DNA from: Sanguinoderma infundibulare
Lineage: Eukaryota; Basidiomycota; Agaricomycetes; Polyporales; Polyporaceae
DNA length: 64,000 bases
NCBI GenBank assembly: GCA_032821775.1
Contig: JAVLRN010000001.1
Coordinates: forward strand, 1,426,001 to 1,490,000
Reading direction: 5' to 3'
A program made the position numbers and the translations under genes. Shown piece by piece: positions 11,511-24,434 of this stretch; position 1 is the stretch's first letter, and each line of letters starts with the position of its first letter. The notes beneath the pieces were generated by a model, which was given only the letters and a program-made list of their open reading frames with translations, searched no databases and was not told the DNA's origin.

Positions 11511-14500
11511 GGTAGAGGATAGCATGTACACTGAACTGGATCGAGGCACAGGTTTTTTGATGATTGGGACGTCGTGAGTAGAGAAGTTCGTTGCGTCGAG
11601 GAACGGGGTCGTAACTGTTTCGTACATGATGGGTATCTGGGTGAGTATCGGGACGAGTGGTGGAGGAGATTATAAGAGGGGGAAGGGCAGATTGCTTACG
11701 AATTAAGGATAAATTGCCGATACCAGGCCCTTAGCTCTTGAGGGATAAAAAGTGCGAGGATGCTTGTAGGCAAGAAATGTGCGTGAGTCGTGCACCGCGG
11801 GTGTTGATGGCAAGAGGCTACCAGCCCTTGTCTAGGAATGGTTTAACCGCCAAGAAGCGATGATACCAGCTGGACTAGGAAAGGCAGAGTATGAAGGGTG
11901 GAATGGTATAAACAAGTTGAAGTACCGCGCGGCCGTGAGTCGTGATGAAATGCGCTGAGTGGAGAGATGCTGGATAGATAGGATGAATTGATGACGGAAA
12001 GATGCCGAGGGTGCTGCAAGAGCGCGGACGAAGACGAGAGACCTCTTGGATGGTGGCAGACGAGAGGGAGGGAGGAAGGAAGAAGGGTGGGGTGCGCCTC
12101 GCGCCTGCCTGACGGAAGAAGTTCAGGGTCTGATTGCAACGTGCCCCTCTGGCGGCGGCGATTGCCAACTGCTCAAATCCTCCTCCCCCCTCGACGCTCA
12201 CCCCGGCCCATGCCCCAACGTCGTGTATCGACAACATATCGATCTCTCATTCGCTCACGCTGCCCATCTCCCTCCAGAATCGATCCACGCAGCGGTCTAC
12301 ACCCTTGCGCACCTTTGCTCCTCGCTCTCTCCGGCGTCCCGCATCTGCCACGTGGAGCGGTGCATCCTAGACGCCCTCCTCGAGGCGCCGACCGCAGTTC
12401 CGCGGCGTCCCTGCGTCCACCCCAGCGGGTCTCTGACTGATCATGTCTCGAACAACGCTAGCATCGACAGCAAAAAAACTAAGAAGCAGGCACAGCAGGG
12501 TGAGGGCACAGAACGTGCAGGGCGAGTGCAACCTCCAGCGCCTCTGGGTTGGACTGTCGGCGGCGGTGTTTCCGTTTTCAGAGGCCGCTAACAATGATTG
12601 CCTTTTTAGCGAACAGCCTCGCAATGCTTGCACCGCCGCTCCGTCTTCAACACTCTCCTTCCACAAATCTTCCGTTCTTCACAGCTCGCACATGTCCTTT
12701 CTCCAACGACGGGCTTGCTAGTGGAACCTCATCTGTCAAGTGCCCCAATTCCTGGGAATTCCGTTCCATCTTGTCGATACCGACATATGCTCGACTTCTG
12801 CCATCAGTGAGTCACAAGTTCTCTTCCGTACTCGCCCGTTCTTTTACGTTTCACGGTCTATCCTTTCGACTCGACGGATGGCGAGCATATCAACTTCTTC
12901 GCAGCGAACCAAGTCTCTCTTGGCGGGTATCGGCCCCCTAAATCGACCACAGTAGTGACGAAGGCGTCCTTAGGCGGAGATGCCGTTCACAAATAGTTTC
13001 GATGCCGCCCATATCTTGCGTGTTGATACGCGGTCCTCCGTCTCGGCCACCGAGCACGCTTCCCGCTCCGAACTCCACATCGCGCTCGCAAGCACTCGCT
13101 AGCAGCGTGCCACAATTGCAATTACGTTGTTTTAACCCTCACGATCGACTCCACACATTAGCATCCGCGAATGTTGAGAGTCTTGATCAGTCGGCTGTGC
13201 CCCTCGGCGCCAGTAAGTAGCCTCCGTCGGATCCCGACCGTTACCTTAGCCGCAGTTTGCCTCCTTCGAGGACCGACCGTGACCGCCTCGGGCTCGTGGC
13301 TATCGATCTGCGCTGCCGACCGTGGCCCTCCATATGACCGCCTCGAGCAGCCTCGAGTTCGCCGCATGCACACTTCTTCTGATTAGTGAAACTGCGAGGC
13401 GCGTACATGCACGTGTCCAACGCCTGCGAACCGGTAACCGTATGTCGATGTCTCGCGCAGTTTTTGGCGGCAAGAAATCGCGCGAGCAGTCCAGCTGCGG
13501 TTTGCCTTCCCAGGACGTGTCCCCCCTTTCGCCTCTCTCGTAAAGATCTTGACAGCCTTCGAGCAAGGTCAGGTCACGCATCAAGCGGCGGCACCTTCGA
13601 ACTGATCGGTGCATGCTCTCGATCGACAGTTCGAGCGGACCATCGCAACGAAGCGCACGTTAGGGTGTGCCGCAGCCTGGAGCTCTTCGGAACTCTCTGC
13701 TACAGCTAGCACCGCGCTACCGCAGCGGCAGCGTGCACTCCCGCCTCAACTCGACCGAGCCGTACCTCTTCGGCCACAGTAAACTTACACCTCTCTTTAC
13801 GTGCGTCGCAGCGAGACAACCTTCGCCGCAGTACTGTATATTGTCCGCACCCGACGGCTCGCGCTTGGTCCGGAGAAGACTATTCCAGATCGGGGTCCAT
13901 CCTCCTCCCGGGCTTCTCTCCTTCCCAGTCTCGGTCCTTCATAGGCCTCCGGGGCTCAGGCTCGTGCCCCCCTGAACTCTGCTTGAACGTATTCCCAGTG
14001 TGAAATTGCCGTCGCGGGACCATGATGCGCCCGTGTCCTCGGGCTGCTGAACGGTGACGTTACCGTAGCGCTTGGGGCGGCGGACGTTTCTCTCGATCCT
14101 CGTACGTCTTCGCGACGGCGTACCTGGATGGGCGGCACTTCCATACTGGGTTTTTGGGTTCAGGACGGAGCCAAAGGTGCTTGCCCCGATGACATCAATA
14201 AAAGGCCCGGCAGCGTTGCGTAGCGTGTAAGATACACACTAAAGTTTGTACGTGGGCGGCGGCCCTGACAATGGAACGCGGTGACGCTGACAGTCCTTAA
14301 CCGGTTATCATGGACGTGCATCCCCGCGCCGACCTAATCGCGCTGCCAATGGGAACAGAATGAATGGGACGAGTGTTCTAGTTGCGACGCATCCCTCGGC
14401 GAGGGCTTCCGTTCACTCGCCAGACGCGAGAAGACTTGCATCGTGTACCCTCGGGGGCTTTCTGTCTTTGGCGTAAGCCACCCATGTTCTCATAGGAGAT

Positions 14501-14944
14501 CAGCTGCTACTGAACGCCGTGCGGCTTCACGAAGCTCGACTGCGGCCATGGTCAGTTTTGTGAAGATCCGCCGACGGTTTCTCGCAGTCTAAGTTAGGCT
14601 CACAATTCATTTTATAGATAGCGCTCTCTTTTGTGTGGGACTCAACAACTCAACCAAACGACAGTGCAGATCATTAAACCGAATTGCAGCGAAACGTAAT
14701 CGTTGGCCAAATGGTTTACAAAACCTCCGGCGTCAGCATGTCTTTAATCATCTACGATGGTCGTGAGGCCTAGCTGGCCGCCGAGAAGCGAAGGAGATAG
14801 GTCGCTCCTCCTATCGCATCTTTGGGAGCGGACTGAAGCGGTTACAATTTGAGAGATGTAGCTATGATACAAATGTGAAAGCAATGTAGGAACGAATGAT
14901 ACAAGCAGACTAGCAACGCTGATACAAAGCGACGAGAGCTGCAG
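11511..14944. other. 3.4 kb without a recognisable gene
   Basis: The largest gene-free stretch. Open frames on both strands are short and Ser/Pro/Arg-rich. No reverse transcriptase, transposase, terminal repeat or tRNA signal was found by eye. The left part presumably contains the promoter and leader of the zinc-finger gene, and the right end the 3' region of the first BLM10 gene. An ATAAAAGG sequence lies near 14,198 with no obvious gene after it. A non-coding transcript or decayed gene is possible but not shown. Confidence 0.45.
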
Positions 14945-17900
14945 TTACGCGTCTGTGAAACGGTTATGATGTGAGCGCGATCAGTCGACGGTGAATGGAA
15001 AGGATGACGTACAGTAGGATGTGCCGACAAGCATGGTAGATAGACTTTGGAGCTGATCTTCGTTGAATGCGAGCTGGTCTTTATGCCACGTGTCCTGCAA
15101 GGTCAAACAGTTAGCTGACCGGAAAAGCACCGGAAAACGTATCTCGCGAGACGAACCTGGTGCGTCTACAACGGAGGAGACATAAATGGTAAGTTAGGTA
15201 GTCCCGCTGTGAGCGTTACGTAGACACAGACCTTCTTGAACTCTGATGCACATTTTCGGATGGTGGTCGAGATCGGCACCGGGTCGGTCGCATGGTTGGC
15301 GAGAACTGCGAAAGCGGCGTCAGCACACAACACCACCACATTAGTCGTAGCCGTACCCTCGGTCAACGGAGGCATCCAAGGTTCTACCGAGTAGGGGAAA
15401 CTCTCGATCAAAGCGCACAGACCCAAGATAGCGGAATGCAGTGATCGGAGTGCATCCGCATACGCCGGGTCCCGACGATTGGGAAGTTTGGTTCGCCGCA
15501 ATGTGTTGACAAACCGATCCTACTCACAAGAAACTTTAAATTTGTCAGCAATTACGGCAGTCCTGACATGCGCACCTTCAAGGGAATAATGCTCTGGCGT
15601 TGGGAACATCGGACTACCCCCGACAACATCTTCGAGGCCATTTCTCGAACCTCGATGTTCTCATCAGACAGGCACTCTTGCAAAACATTCATGAGGCTTG
15701 AGACGAGCGCGCTTGACATGCTCAACAGGTTCCGATAGAAGAAGACAATGAGGGTTGGTAGTGCATTCACTCGGATGCGCCACGACTGCCGTGCAATATC
15801 AGTCGGCTGTAGTCATAGTCTGGAAATAGTCTTACCGTCGAAGACTTGATCGCATTGATGAAGTTGTCCGCGATTACTTCAATGTACTCCGGGGGAGGCG
15901 TCACGGCGGATAAAACGTAAAGGACTGCGGAGCTGTACGTTTGAAGCTCTGAGCTATCGTTCAGCTCCGACATTCGGATGATTTCGGGGCTAAGAGAGAA
16001 CATCAGGGCGAAAATATGATGTACAAAGCCGGGATACTCACAGCAGGACAATGACGTATGGGAAGATCAGAGGTGCTTGAGGGCCGTGTGCAAAATCCCA
16101 GACCCATTGGAGAACTAAACATGCGTGAATACTGGGTTACACCGCTGGAATGTTTGGTAACCGCACACCTGTCAGTCCTACTTTGTCGTACTGAGACTGG
16201 CTCACTCGGGGAGGCGCCAATCGCTGCTCTTTCCACACTGGAAGTTGGCTCACTATCTGGGCGACACGTTCAATGTATCGTCCTTCCCTGAGAAAGATGT
16301 TAACACGGAGAACAATGAGTTACCAGCCCACATACCGGATTCGGAGGGGATCGGCATCGCTAGCACAAGCTGTCGCGAATTCGATTGCTGAGGGGTAGAC
16401 TGGCCGCCATTGGATGGTGATAATGGCGTAGATATTTTGCGCGATTTGCGAGCGAATCTATGAAAGCGAATAAATGCCCATTACCCGAGACAGCCGCGAT
16501 ATGAATTACATACCTCAGCATACCCGGTATTGGCGTTGTCCAAGAACAAATTGATGTACTGGTCAGCCAAAGGAAGGAATCGCAGATCGAGGCAATCAAC
16601 CAAAATATTGAAGATCGACAGCGACTTGCTCACTGCTGGACGTGAGATGAAGCCTCATGGCATAGGCGAGGTCACGTACTGGCAAATGCGGAGTCGCCAT
16701 GGAACTCCAGAGGCAACGATAGAACCCACTTGACAAGCGATTCTGTACGCCGCGGGTCCCTATCCACCAGTTGTTCCTACACATGCAGCTTGATTTAGAT
16801 CGAAGCTGGCATGACGATACGCTTAACCTACACTTAGGAGGTTCTCCCAGAACGAGATCGTATCTGGCTTCATCTGGCTGTATATGCGGTCGAGGCGGGC
16901 GGTGATCCACGTCCACAAGTAATCCGCATGTTGCTTGGGCCAATGTTTGGAGCCTGGAACAATTCAGTATGGCATCACGGTAAGGTATCCACGACGCTCA
17001 CCTCGCGATAAACCAGCCAGAAGCTCTGCTCCAGACCGCTGCTTGTAGCGATCGCCGTCTGCCAGAAGGGGATCGATTGTGTCCAATATGGCCGGTAGTT
17101 TCTCATGCTCGAACATCTTGGCTGTTCCTCCGTTCAGATTCGGAGGTTAGGGCAAAGTCTTATCTGCGCACCTATAGACTTCATGAACGTGACGTTCTCG
17201 GCGCGTAGTTCTGGTGTCGTGCTATTCTTCATGGACTCCTGACCCCACAGGAGGGCTAGTACGGTGAAGAAGTTGTTCTGATCCATCACTTCGCTCATGG
17301 CGCTGAGAACCGGCACTGATTCGTCCTCCCATGAAAACGCTGAAGACCCTGAGGGCACTGCCTGATAACCCTTTACCGTAGGCGTCCAGACCAGGAAACC
17401 CGTTTCGAACTTGTCTATGCGAAGGTCCCTGTAATAGACATTGGTGAACGGAGGTCCCATCACTGCGAATATAAGTAAACAAGTACCCCTGTTGCTCAGG
17501 AGGATATCCAGGTTGTCCGTGACGCCGCAGAAACTCCGCAGGGTCGCCCACAGGTATGTCTCGCCGCAAGGGGTTCTCCCATTCGTCGAGCCACAGTTGT
17601 TCGCTCGACTTCGAGAACGTCCGAATCTTGATATGCGCGCAAACCTTGACGACAGCCCTGCCGATCACAGCATGAGCGATCGGGGTACAAGCGATTACTA
17701 GTCATCTACTTACTTCTGAGCAGTCACGCGAATGGACGTGTGAGGACTGATGCTCTGCCGGAGGAAGAACGCTGCTAGAGCGGATGGAGGCGCAGCGTCT
17801 CTTCGTAGAAGCCCGTACAAGAAGCGAATCGCGAATTGAACATATCGCCACTGTGAATAGTCAGAATCTCTCTCGCCAGCGGAAACAGCGAAACAGTGTT

Positions 17901-20900
17901 CACTCACGTGCGTGGTAGGCCGCTCAGCGATCTCGAGGACTGCGTTCACCTGTTGGAAGTTCAGCAGCGAGATAGGTTACATGGCCAAAGATGCTTACAG
18001 TCTCCGTGTAGCACTGTTTTTTCAACGCCACGCGAGCATCATATTTGGCTGCCGCAGCCTCCAGGACCGCCTGGTCGACAACAGGAGACGCGAATTCTTG
18101 CTTTAGGCCGTCGAGCGCCTGCAAAACGCCTGGCACGGGCTCGGTGAATGCATCCGTGTGACAGGACTCCTCGTTGAGGTAGACAAGGGCATCTTGAGCC
18201 ACACTTCCAACGAGTTTCTGCACGGATGGCTGCAATCTGACGTTAGCATGGGAGTCTGGTGGGTGAAATAGAAGTAGCTACCTTCTCCTGATGTTGGCAC
18301 TCGAGCAGGGACACGAGGTACTGTCCGTGGGAGTTGATGTCTGCCAATGCGATTCTCAGCCGAAAGCGATCACCAGACGATACTACATTGTCTTACCAGC
18401 AAGTGAGTATGCCGCTGTGCCCTTATTCCAGAGGACATAAAGCGCGCCCTTCATGCGGTCCGGATCGGAGTTCTTCTCCAGCGCGCGGAACAAATACGGC
18501 AGTGTGAACCTAGTGGAACGTACAAAGTACTACGAAGAGGTCAGCCAGCAGCTACTGCCAAGGAACGTATTTCTTACCCCGCAAGCATTGTGGAGGATCG
18601 CTTGCGAATGCCTTCGTACTCTCGTGTATTGCGACAACGACATCTCTATGAGATCCTCAATGAGCTGGTCATCAAGCGAATCACGACGACGGTACAAAGC
18701 ATGCATATACAGCCTGCCCGCGTTGTACACCTGCGCCCGCTTCAAGAACACCACTCGAGAGTTCTCCTTCTGCTTGGGCCAGACACGATTGGAGCTAATA
18801 CGACGCGTTAGGAAACATTTAGCCGACGGGTGAAATGCAGACGGTGCTTACTCGCGTGCCTGCCTGTACGCCTTGGTCAAGCTCTCGAAGTTGCTGCGCG
18901 TCATGGCGTACTCGAGCAAGTAGACGTCGGTCGCACGAGACACTGCGATGACAGCGTCGATATGGTCTTCGCCTTCGCTCTGATGACTGAGCAGGCTCGC
19001 AGCCCTGTGCACAATCGTGCCAAAGCGTACGCGGTGTGCGATTGCCCGCTGGTACTGAGGGCTGTTCCGGTCTGTGAGGACAAAGCCCGCATTGACGTTG
19101 AGCGGAGTCACGAGCAACTCGGGAACCTCAACCTCGTAGTTGAGACAAGGGCTCGCGTTGTCTTTCGAGCCAAGAAGAAGGAACGTTGGAAGCCCTCCCC
19201 ACACGGAGCGAGCAGCGTGCAGGTACCTGAGTGTATGCGTCAGTCGAGCCAACGCTTCAAGCACTTCTGAGGCTGCTTACCGACAGAAATCATTCCGTGC
19301 GACGCTGTCCCACTTGCCTGCAGTGTCCAGAAGTGCTTCAACCTTGTCGAGAGCGGGTGCTGCGATCTTGTCCAAAACCTCAAGAACGAACTCGATCTCA
19401 TCGTGATTCGGGACTGCTAGACGTCAGCAATGTCATCATGGGCGGACCGGTAAGAAACATACCATGCCATGTCACTTCCGCGTCATCTGCATCGTACATC
19501 TTGCCCCATTGCGTCGTCAAGTTCCGATTGAACTCTATCAAATGGAACATTTGAGTACAACTCCGCGACCTCGTCTGCCTTCCCTTACCTGGTGAGTCCC
19601 ACTCGTCGGGGTTGACGTAGCGTGAATTAATAGTGTAGATCGTCGCGGCTGTGTGCAGAATGCGGTTGATTAAACGACCGGTGCCGGTATAGCCGCGTTC
19701 GCTCTTCGTCTTCTCGACGAGAAGGGCCAAGAGGCTTAGAAGCTGGTCCTTGTACTTGAGGATCTACCAACGATTGAGATCAGATAAGGGGCCACTGCTA
19801 CTTAGCAAACACACTGACCGTCGAGCCGCCGTAGCCGAAGCAACCGCGAAGAATGGACATATCTGTTTAGACAGTCAGATGACGTCGGCGGGAAGTCCAT
19901 GCAATACGCACTCCAATGCAACGTCGTATCAGACGGGACGGCCTCATGCGTCGACGTCGTGCGGATGCTCGACGCGCCGTGCTTCAGCTCATCTTGGATC
20001 TGCGCAGTGCAGAACGAGAGGAACTTGTCGATCGTCTTCTCGGGCTTCACCCGCGCGAGACAAGACACGAGCTGCCCGAAGGCGCGGACTGCGTTCGACT
20101 TTGCGTTTGTGCTCGCGTAGTCGAACACGAGCTTGAGCACCAGGTCGAAGAGCTGATCGGACAGGTGCAGGGACACCGTGTCGATAGCGCTCTTGATCGC
20201 CTTGAGGACCGCCTCCTCCATCTTGCCGCCAGTCGTGCCCTTCTTGCCGCCCTCCTCGGGGAGGTTCTCGAACAGCGCAAGGACGCGTCGAAAGAGGGAG
20301 GTTACCCAATCGGCGAAGCCGGCGGTGCTCTCACGCGCGAGGGCGCGCTCTTCTTCTCGGCTGAGCGTAGGCATGGTGGGCGAGTCGACGCCGGCGGGGA
20401 GTTGGAGAGTGTCGACATCCATGACATCTTCTGCAGGTGCGTCACTGGTCAAGTCGACGCCGACTTGATGCATTGAGACATCGGCGATCTTGATATGCTG
20501 AACAACTGATGAGATGAATATCGTCGCGCATATGGTCTTGACAGGATCGTTCTATCGGGTCCAGATGGGGTCAATAATAAGATTAAGCACGGGGAAGGGC
20601 ATCGACTTACGAGATCAATTCCAGGAATGCAGAGCTCCAAGAGCGGTACGACATGTTTCTGTCCCCCGAGATATAGCCTCTCGGTCACGAGTGGTAATGA
20701 GACTGCCGATAGCATAGTCATCACCGCGGTGGTACGATGGGTCTCATTCACAACTTCCAAACCACTATATGCTCGCTCAAGAATCTCGGGCATGACGAGA
20801 TTAGGCTCCAGCAGTGCCATAGACCGCATAGCAGCCTGGGAGTAGCTGATGGTGAACGGGTCCTTGGAAAACATCGAAAGCAGAACAGGGGTGCGCAGGA

Positions 20901-22737
20901 TGAGAATGAAGTTCCTCCGGATCTCTGGGGTCAGACGTCGTGTCTATATGCATAAATCAGCTCCAATCTCGTGCAATCATCGATGCCGTCCATGGAAACA
21001 TACCACTGGGGTTTTGCAGTTTGGTTGTTGTTCATCTTTCCATCTCTTGCAGAACTCCGCCATGAGGCGTTGGATGAAATGGGTGAGCTAAATAACACGT
21101 TGAAGCATCAAGGGAACTCGTTCGGAGGTAGAATTCTTACGTTGAGACTCCAAATCCCATAATTTGATGGGTGGAAGAACGACTCCACACTGGTGATCAA
21201 CTTGTCGAGCGAGTCAAGAGCCCTAGACCCAGCAACAAATCCTTCGGATGAAGGCGTCCTCGGAGTACCACCGCTTCCTGGACGGACTGGACCGTCCAGC
21301 GATAGCGAGTACACAATTAGCTTGGCCACGGCGCCTAGCAGACTGTCGTCAGAGATCAACCTAGAAACCCAGTACGAAAGAACCTACTGCTTCGGTTGAT
21401 CAGCTTCTTGATTCGTAAAGATTGCTTGTCAGCCATCGTATCCGCATGGCCGGCAGTGGTGCTGGCGCCCTGATACAGTGGTCAACAGAAGGACGCGAAA
21501 TTGGAACACGCAATGAGCTTCCCGCTTACCCTCGTTGCGCCGACCGGAACGTCTGAGAAAGAAACCGGTTAAGTATGGCCAAAGGGGAAGACACACCCGC
21601 GAAAACTCACTCATGGATCCCAGAGCTTTACCAGTGAGGAATGTCCATTCCGCTTCACTCCAGATGCCAACAGTCTTCCATTCTGCGGCACCCTCGGGCC
21701 CAGGGTCTCCAAACTGGCCGGCAATGTGCTCTTCCGCGAGTTCTCCACACAGCTCAACAAACCTGTCATCAATGAGAGACGAGTTGAAAGCCTCCCATAG
21801 CTTGAACATTGTAGGAAGGTAGAGGTGCGTGTGTGTAGGAGGGAGGAAGGATGTCAGTGCGGGTACCATCGTAAGCACGGTCTACAATGACAACATCAAT
21901 CACTCATGCACACAGGCACATCCACGGCGCGCACGTACGTCCTTGGTGAGCATCGGCAAGAAAGTGGACAATATGTCGGGGATCTCGCTTGCAGGATAAT
22001 ATCTTTTGCACTGCTCTGCGACGAATAGTAGGATATTTACGACGTTCCGTCTACCATACACACCGGATATGAGCATAAGACAATAGAGAAGACAGACCAA
22101 GGTCAAAGAGAACAAACATACGAGGAGTCGTGCATCCTCTTCTTCGGCCAGAGCTCCTTCTGGAGGACGCGCCAGAGCGGCCGCCAGGGGAGCTGCAGAT
22201 CAGCAGGGTCGAGCTTACGCCGACTGTCGGGCTTGTTGCAGATGAGGCGGGAGAGCATGTCTGCCCATGAGCGCATGACGCGGGGTTCTATGCCAGGCAC
22301 GAGACAAAGCTCATAGTAGAGGCGCGTGAGCTTCGCGCGGGTGGACTTGGGCATTGGGTAGCGCATGAGGAGCCAACTACAGTATCAGATTCGTCAGCCA
22401 CACAACCATATGTGTTGCAAGGAGAGGGTGCGCACCATTGAAGCATACCATCCCAAGTAGTGAGAACGAGCCAATTCTTCGTCTCCGCACAAATGCAGAC
22501 GCGGCCGACAATGTACTCGAGCTTGGCGTGCATGTCCTCCGGAGACTCGCATTCGTACGGGAGTTGATTGAGATAGGACTGGAGAGACGCGCGCTGCCGC
22601 TCGAGCGCATCCGGGGACAGGGTGCCCGACTCGGAAGAGGGCGAGTCGGGGACAGAGACGTCTTCGTCCTCCATTCCCAGGGCGATGGCCGCGAATGAAG
22701 ATAGGTCCAGCTGGCTGAGGTTAAGAATACTGTTCAT
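14945..22737 (-). CDS. BLM10: Proteasome activator BLM10/PA200, copy 1
   Basis: A HEAT-repeat solenoid that caps the 20S proteasome and opens its gate; nuclear and cytosolic. The gene has more than 20 exons and runs from MNSILN at 22737 to TAA at 14945-14947. I estimate nearly 2,000 residues, the usual family size. Recognisable blocks include LSTFLPMLTKD and TMFKLWEAFNS near the N-terminus, HLSDQLFDLVLKLVFDYAS mid-protein, and LHSAILGLCALIESFPY with PVPISTTIRKCASEFKK near the C-terminus. The last intron (14953-15012) interrupts the final tyrosine codon. Splicing gives Ser-Tyr-Tyr-Ala, the C-terminal HbYX-type motif by which Blm10 docks on 20S alpha subunits. No frame break was seen, but I did not resolve every exon. 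A diverged second copy lies at 39569-48031. Confidence 0.88.
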
Positions 22738-23065
22738 AGTAGGGCAAAGCGGGGTGAGATGGGAGTGCGAAGGCAAGGATTAAGCAGACGCGGACTAACA
22801 TTGGCTAATTTATAACGGCAACACGGGGGCTTACGAGTGTGGGTGACGCGTACAGGGCAAACGAGACAGTGGCTGTATGCGCGAGGTCGACACAGGGGAC
22901 GCGTACTCCCAGGCGCACACATACTAATAGCCGCCCAGGACATACCGCGTCATTGTCCACGTGCTCTGCCCAAACGCGATCATCCAGGCGCGTCGGGAAT
23001 GCCCTCGAGTCGACGCTTGCACTCACCCACCGTCGTACGCACCTCGGTCTGCACACCTAACAGTC
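22738..23065. other. Divergent promoter region, BLM10 copy 1 / AIM18-like
   Basis: A 328-nt gap between divergent start codons. It contains a TATAAAT sequence in minus orientation (see separate entry) and an adjacent CCAAT (ATTGG on +) near 22,799. No other gene is visible. Confidence 0.4.
22808..22814 (-). promoter_or_regulatory. TATA-like element for BLM10 copy 1
   Basis: Reads TATAAAT on the minus strand, about 71-77 nt upstream of the proposed BLM10 ATG at 22737, with CCAAT just downstream on the same strand. Position is plausible for a short leader; there is no transcript evidence. Confidence 0.35.
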
Positions 23066-24125
23066 ATGAGCTGGCTTCAGGCAAGACTCGTGCGGAGTGC
23101 AGTCCAAGGCTGTCGCACGTTTACTGCATCTGCGCCGTCGCGCTTGTCAAGCAATTCCAATGTCCTTGGGGGTAACCTGCTGAAGTCCCGGAAGACATAC
23201 GCAAATGCCGCGCTCTTCTGGGGCTCTGCTTTGGCTATCGCCGCCGGCTTGACGTTGACCTCTACTGTCCATCTTGATGCGGCACCCCCAATACCGTCGG
23301 CAGAGGAGGAGACGCGTGGTACGTCTTGCAGCAGTCCGCGGACTCTTCGTACCCTTCTGACGTCGTCCCAGTTGACCCAGCAACGTCTATTGCGTTCCCT
23401 ATCACCCTGAAGATACAATCAAAGACCCCCCTCCCATCCTTCACCCTTATGGGTGTCGGTGTTCGGACGGTGTCCTTCCTGGGAATCAAAGTCTACTCCG
23501 TCGCATTCTATGCTGACCTCGCGAATCCCAATCTTGCGGTATGTTGGCGTGCGGGGATGTAACATCGAAGGCTATTGAGCTCCTTTTAAAGATTCCAAAA
23601 GACGCGACCCCAGAAGAGAAGATTGATTACATTGTTAAGAACGCTGCATGCGTCCTTCGCATAGGTCAGTTCAACGGTTTCCTTCACGAACGTAATACTC
23701 ATGCCTTATGCGTCAGTCCCTACACGATCAACCTCTTACAGCCACTTGCGCGATGGGTTTATGCGTGCCATGCAAGCTCGTCAAATACTATGCCGTCAGC
23801 GCGGAGAATTATCTCCAGATGACGAGCTTGCGATCCAGTCGCCGCTTCGTCAGCTCAAGTCCATGTTCCCGAACACGCCTCTCGCAAAACACTCGCCGCT
23901 AGATATCCTCATCACTGCTCCTTCAAACAAGCCCCGGACGCTCATCGTCCGCGACCTCGGCTCCGTGCAGAGCGAATGGTTGGCTCGCGAATTTGTGCTC
24001 ACGTACTTTGAGGGCAAGGGCCTCAGTCCACCGGTAAGTCGACTTCTGCAATTACATGTACTGTGGCCTGACATTCTTTCTAGCTCAAGGAATCCGTGAT
24101 TGAGTACGTTCAGACTCACTTGTGA
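23066..24125 (+). CDS. Mitochondrial chalcone-isomerase-fold protein (AIM18/AIM46-like)
   Basis: Fungal AIM18/AIM46 proteins carry a chalcone-isomerase-like fold, lie in the mitochondrial inner membrane or intermembrane space, and bind fatty acids or heme rather than flavonoids. Five exons (23066-23253, 23304-23538, 23592-23664, 23717-24033, 24084-24125) give 284 residues. The N-terminus is Arg/Ser-rich like a mitochondrial presequence, followed by a hydrophobic segment (ALFWGSALAIAAGLTLT). The fold region has PSFTLMGVGVRTVSFLGIKV and later RDGFMRAMQAR and SPLDILI. The first intron (23254-23303) is the weakest join. It was chosen because the frame must change between the hydrophobic segment and WYVLQQSAD; a shorter intron with the same acceptor would also keep frame. 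TIM21, another mitochondrial protein, follows on the same strand. Confidence 0.8.
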
Positions 24126-24434
24126 TTTGGAGCGATGTAATACTGTAGATGGCCTCGATAAGGTTAATAGATGCATAATGTCTAGCTCTATGTCGTGCGC
24201 TCTTTTCTATGTTCGCGGTTTGACAGACCGCTACGCTAGGACTGTGTGAGATGTCAAACCGTGAACCCTGAGCGAACTCAGCGGCCCTTGAGCGCGACGC
24301 GTCGTCACAGCCGGACAAGCGCGCATGGCACTTCCCCCCGTCCGTTTCCCTGTTCACCCTTTGTCCGCACCCATCCAGACCTTCGTTCGTACCTGGTTCT
24401 TACTCATCCCGCACCTCGCCTTCATGTTAGCACA
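24126..24434. other. Intergenic, AIM18-like to TIM21
   Basis: A 309-nt head-to-tail spacer holding the terminator of one gene and the promoter of the next. Nothing else was recognised. Confidence 0.4.
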
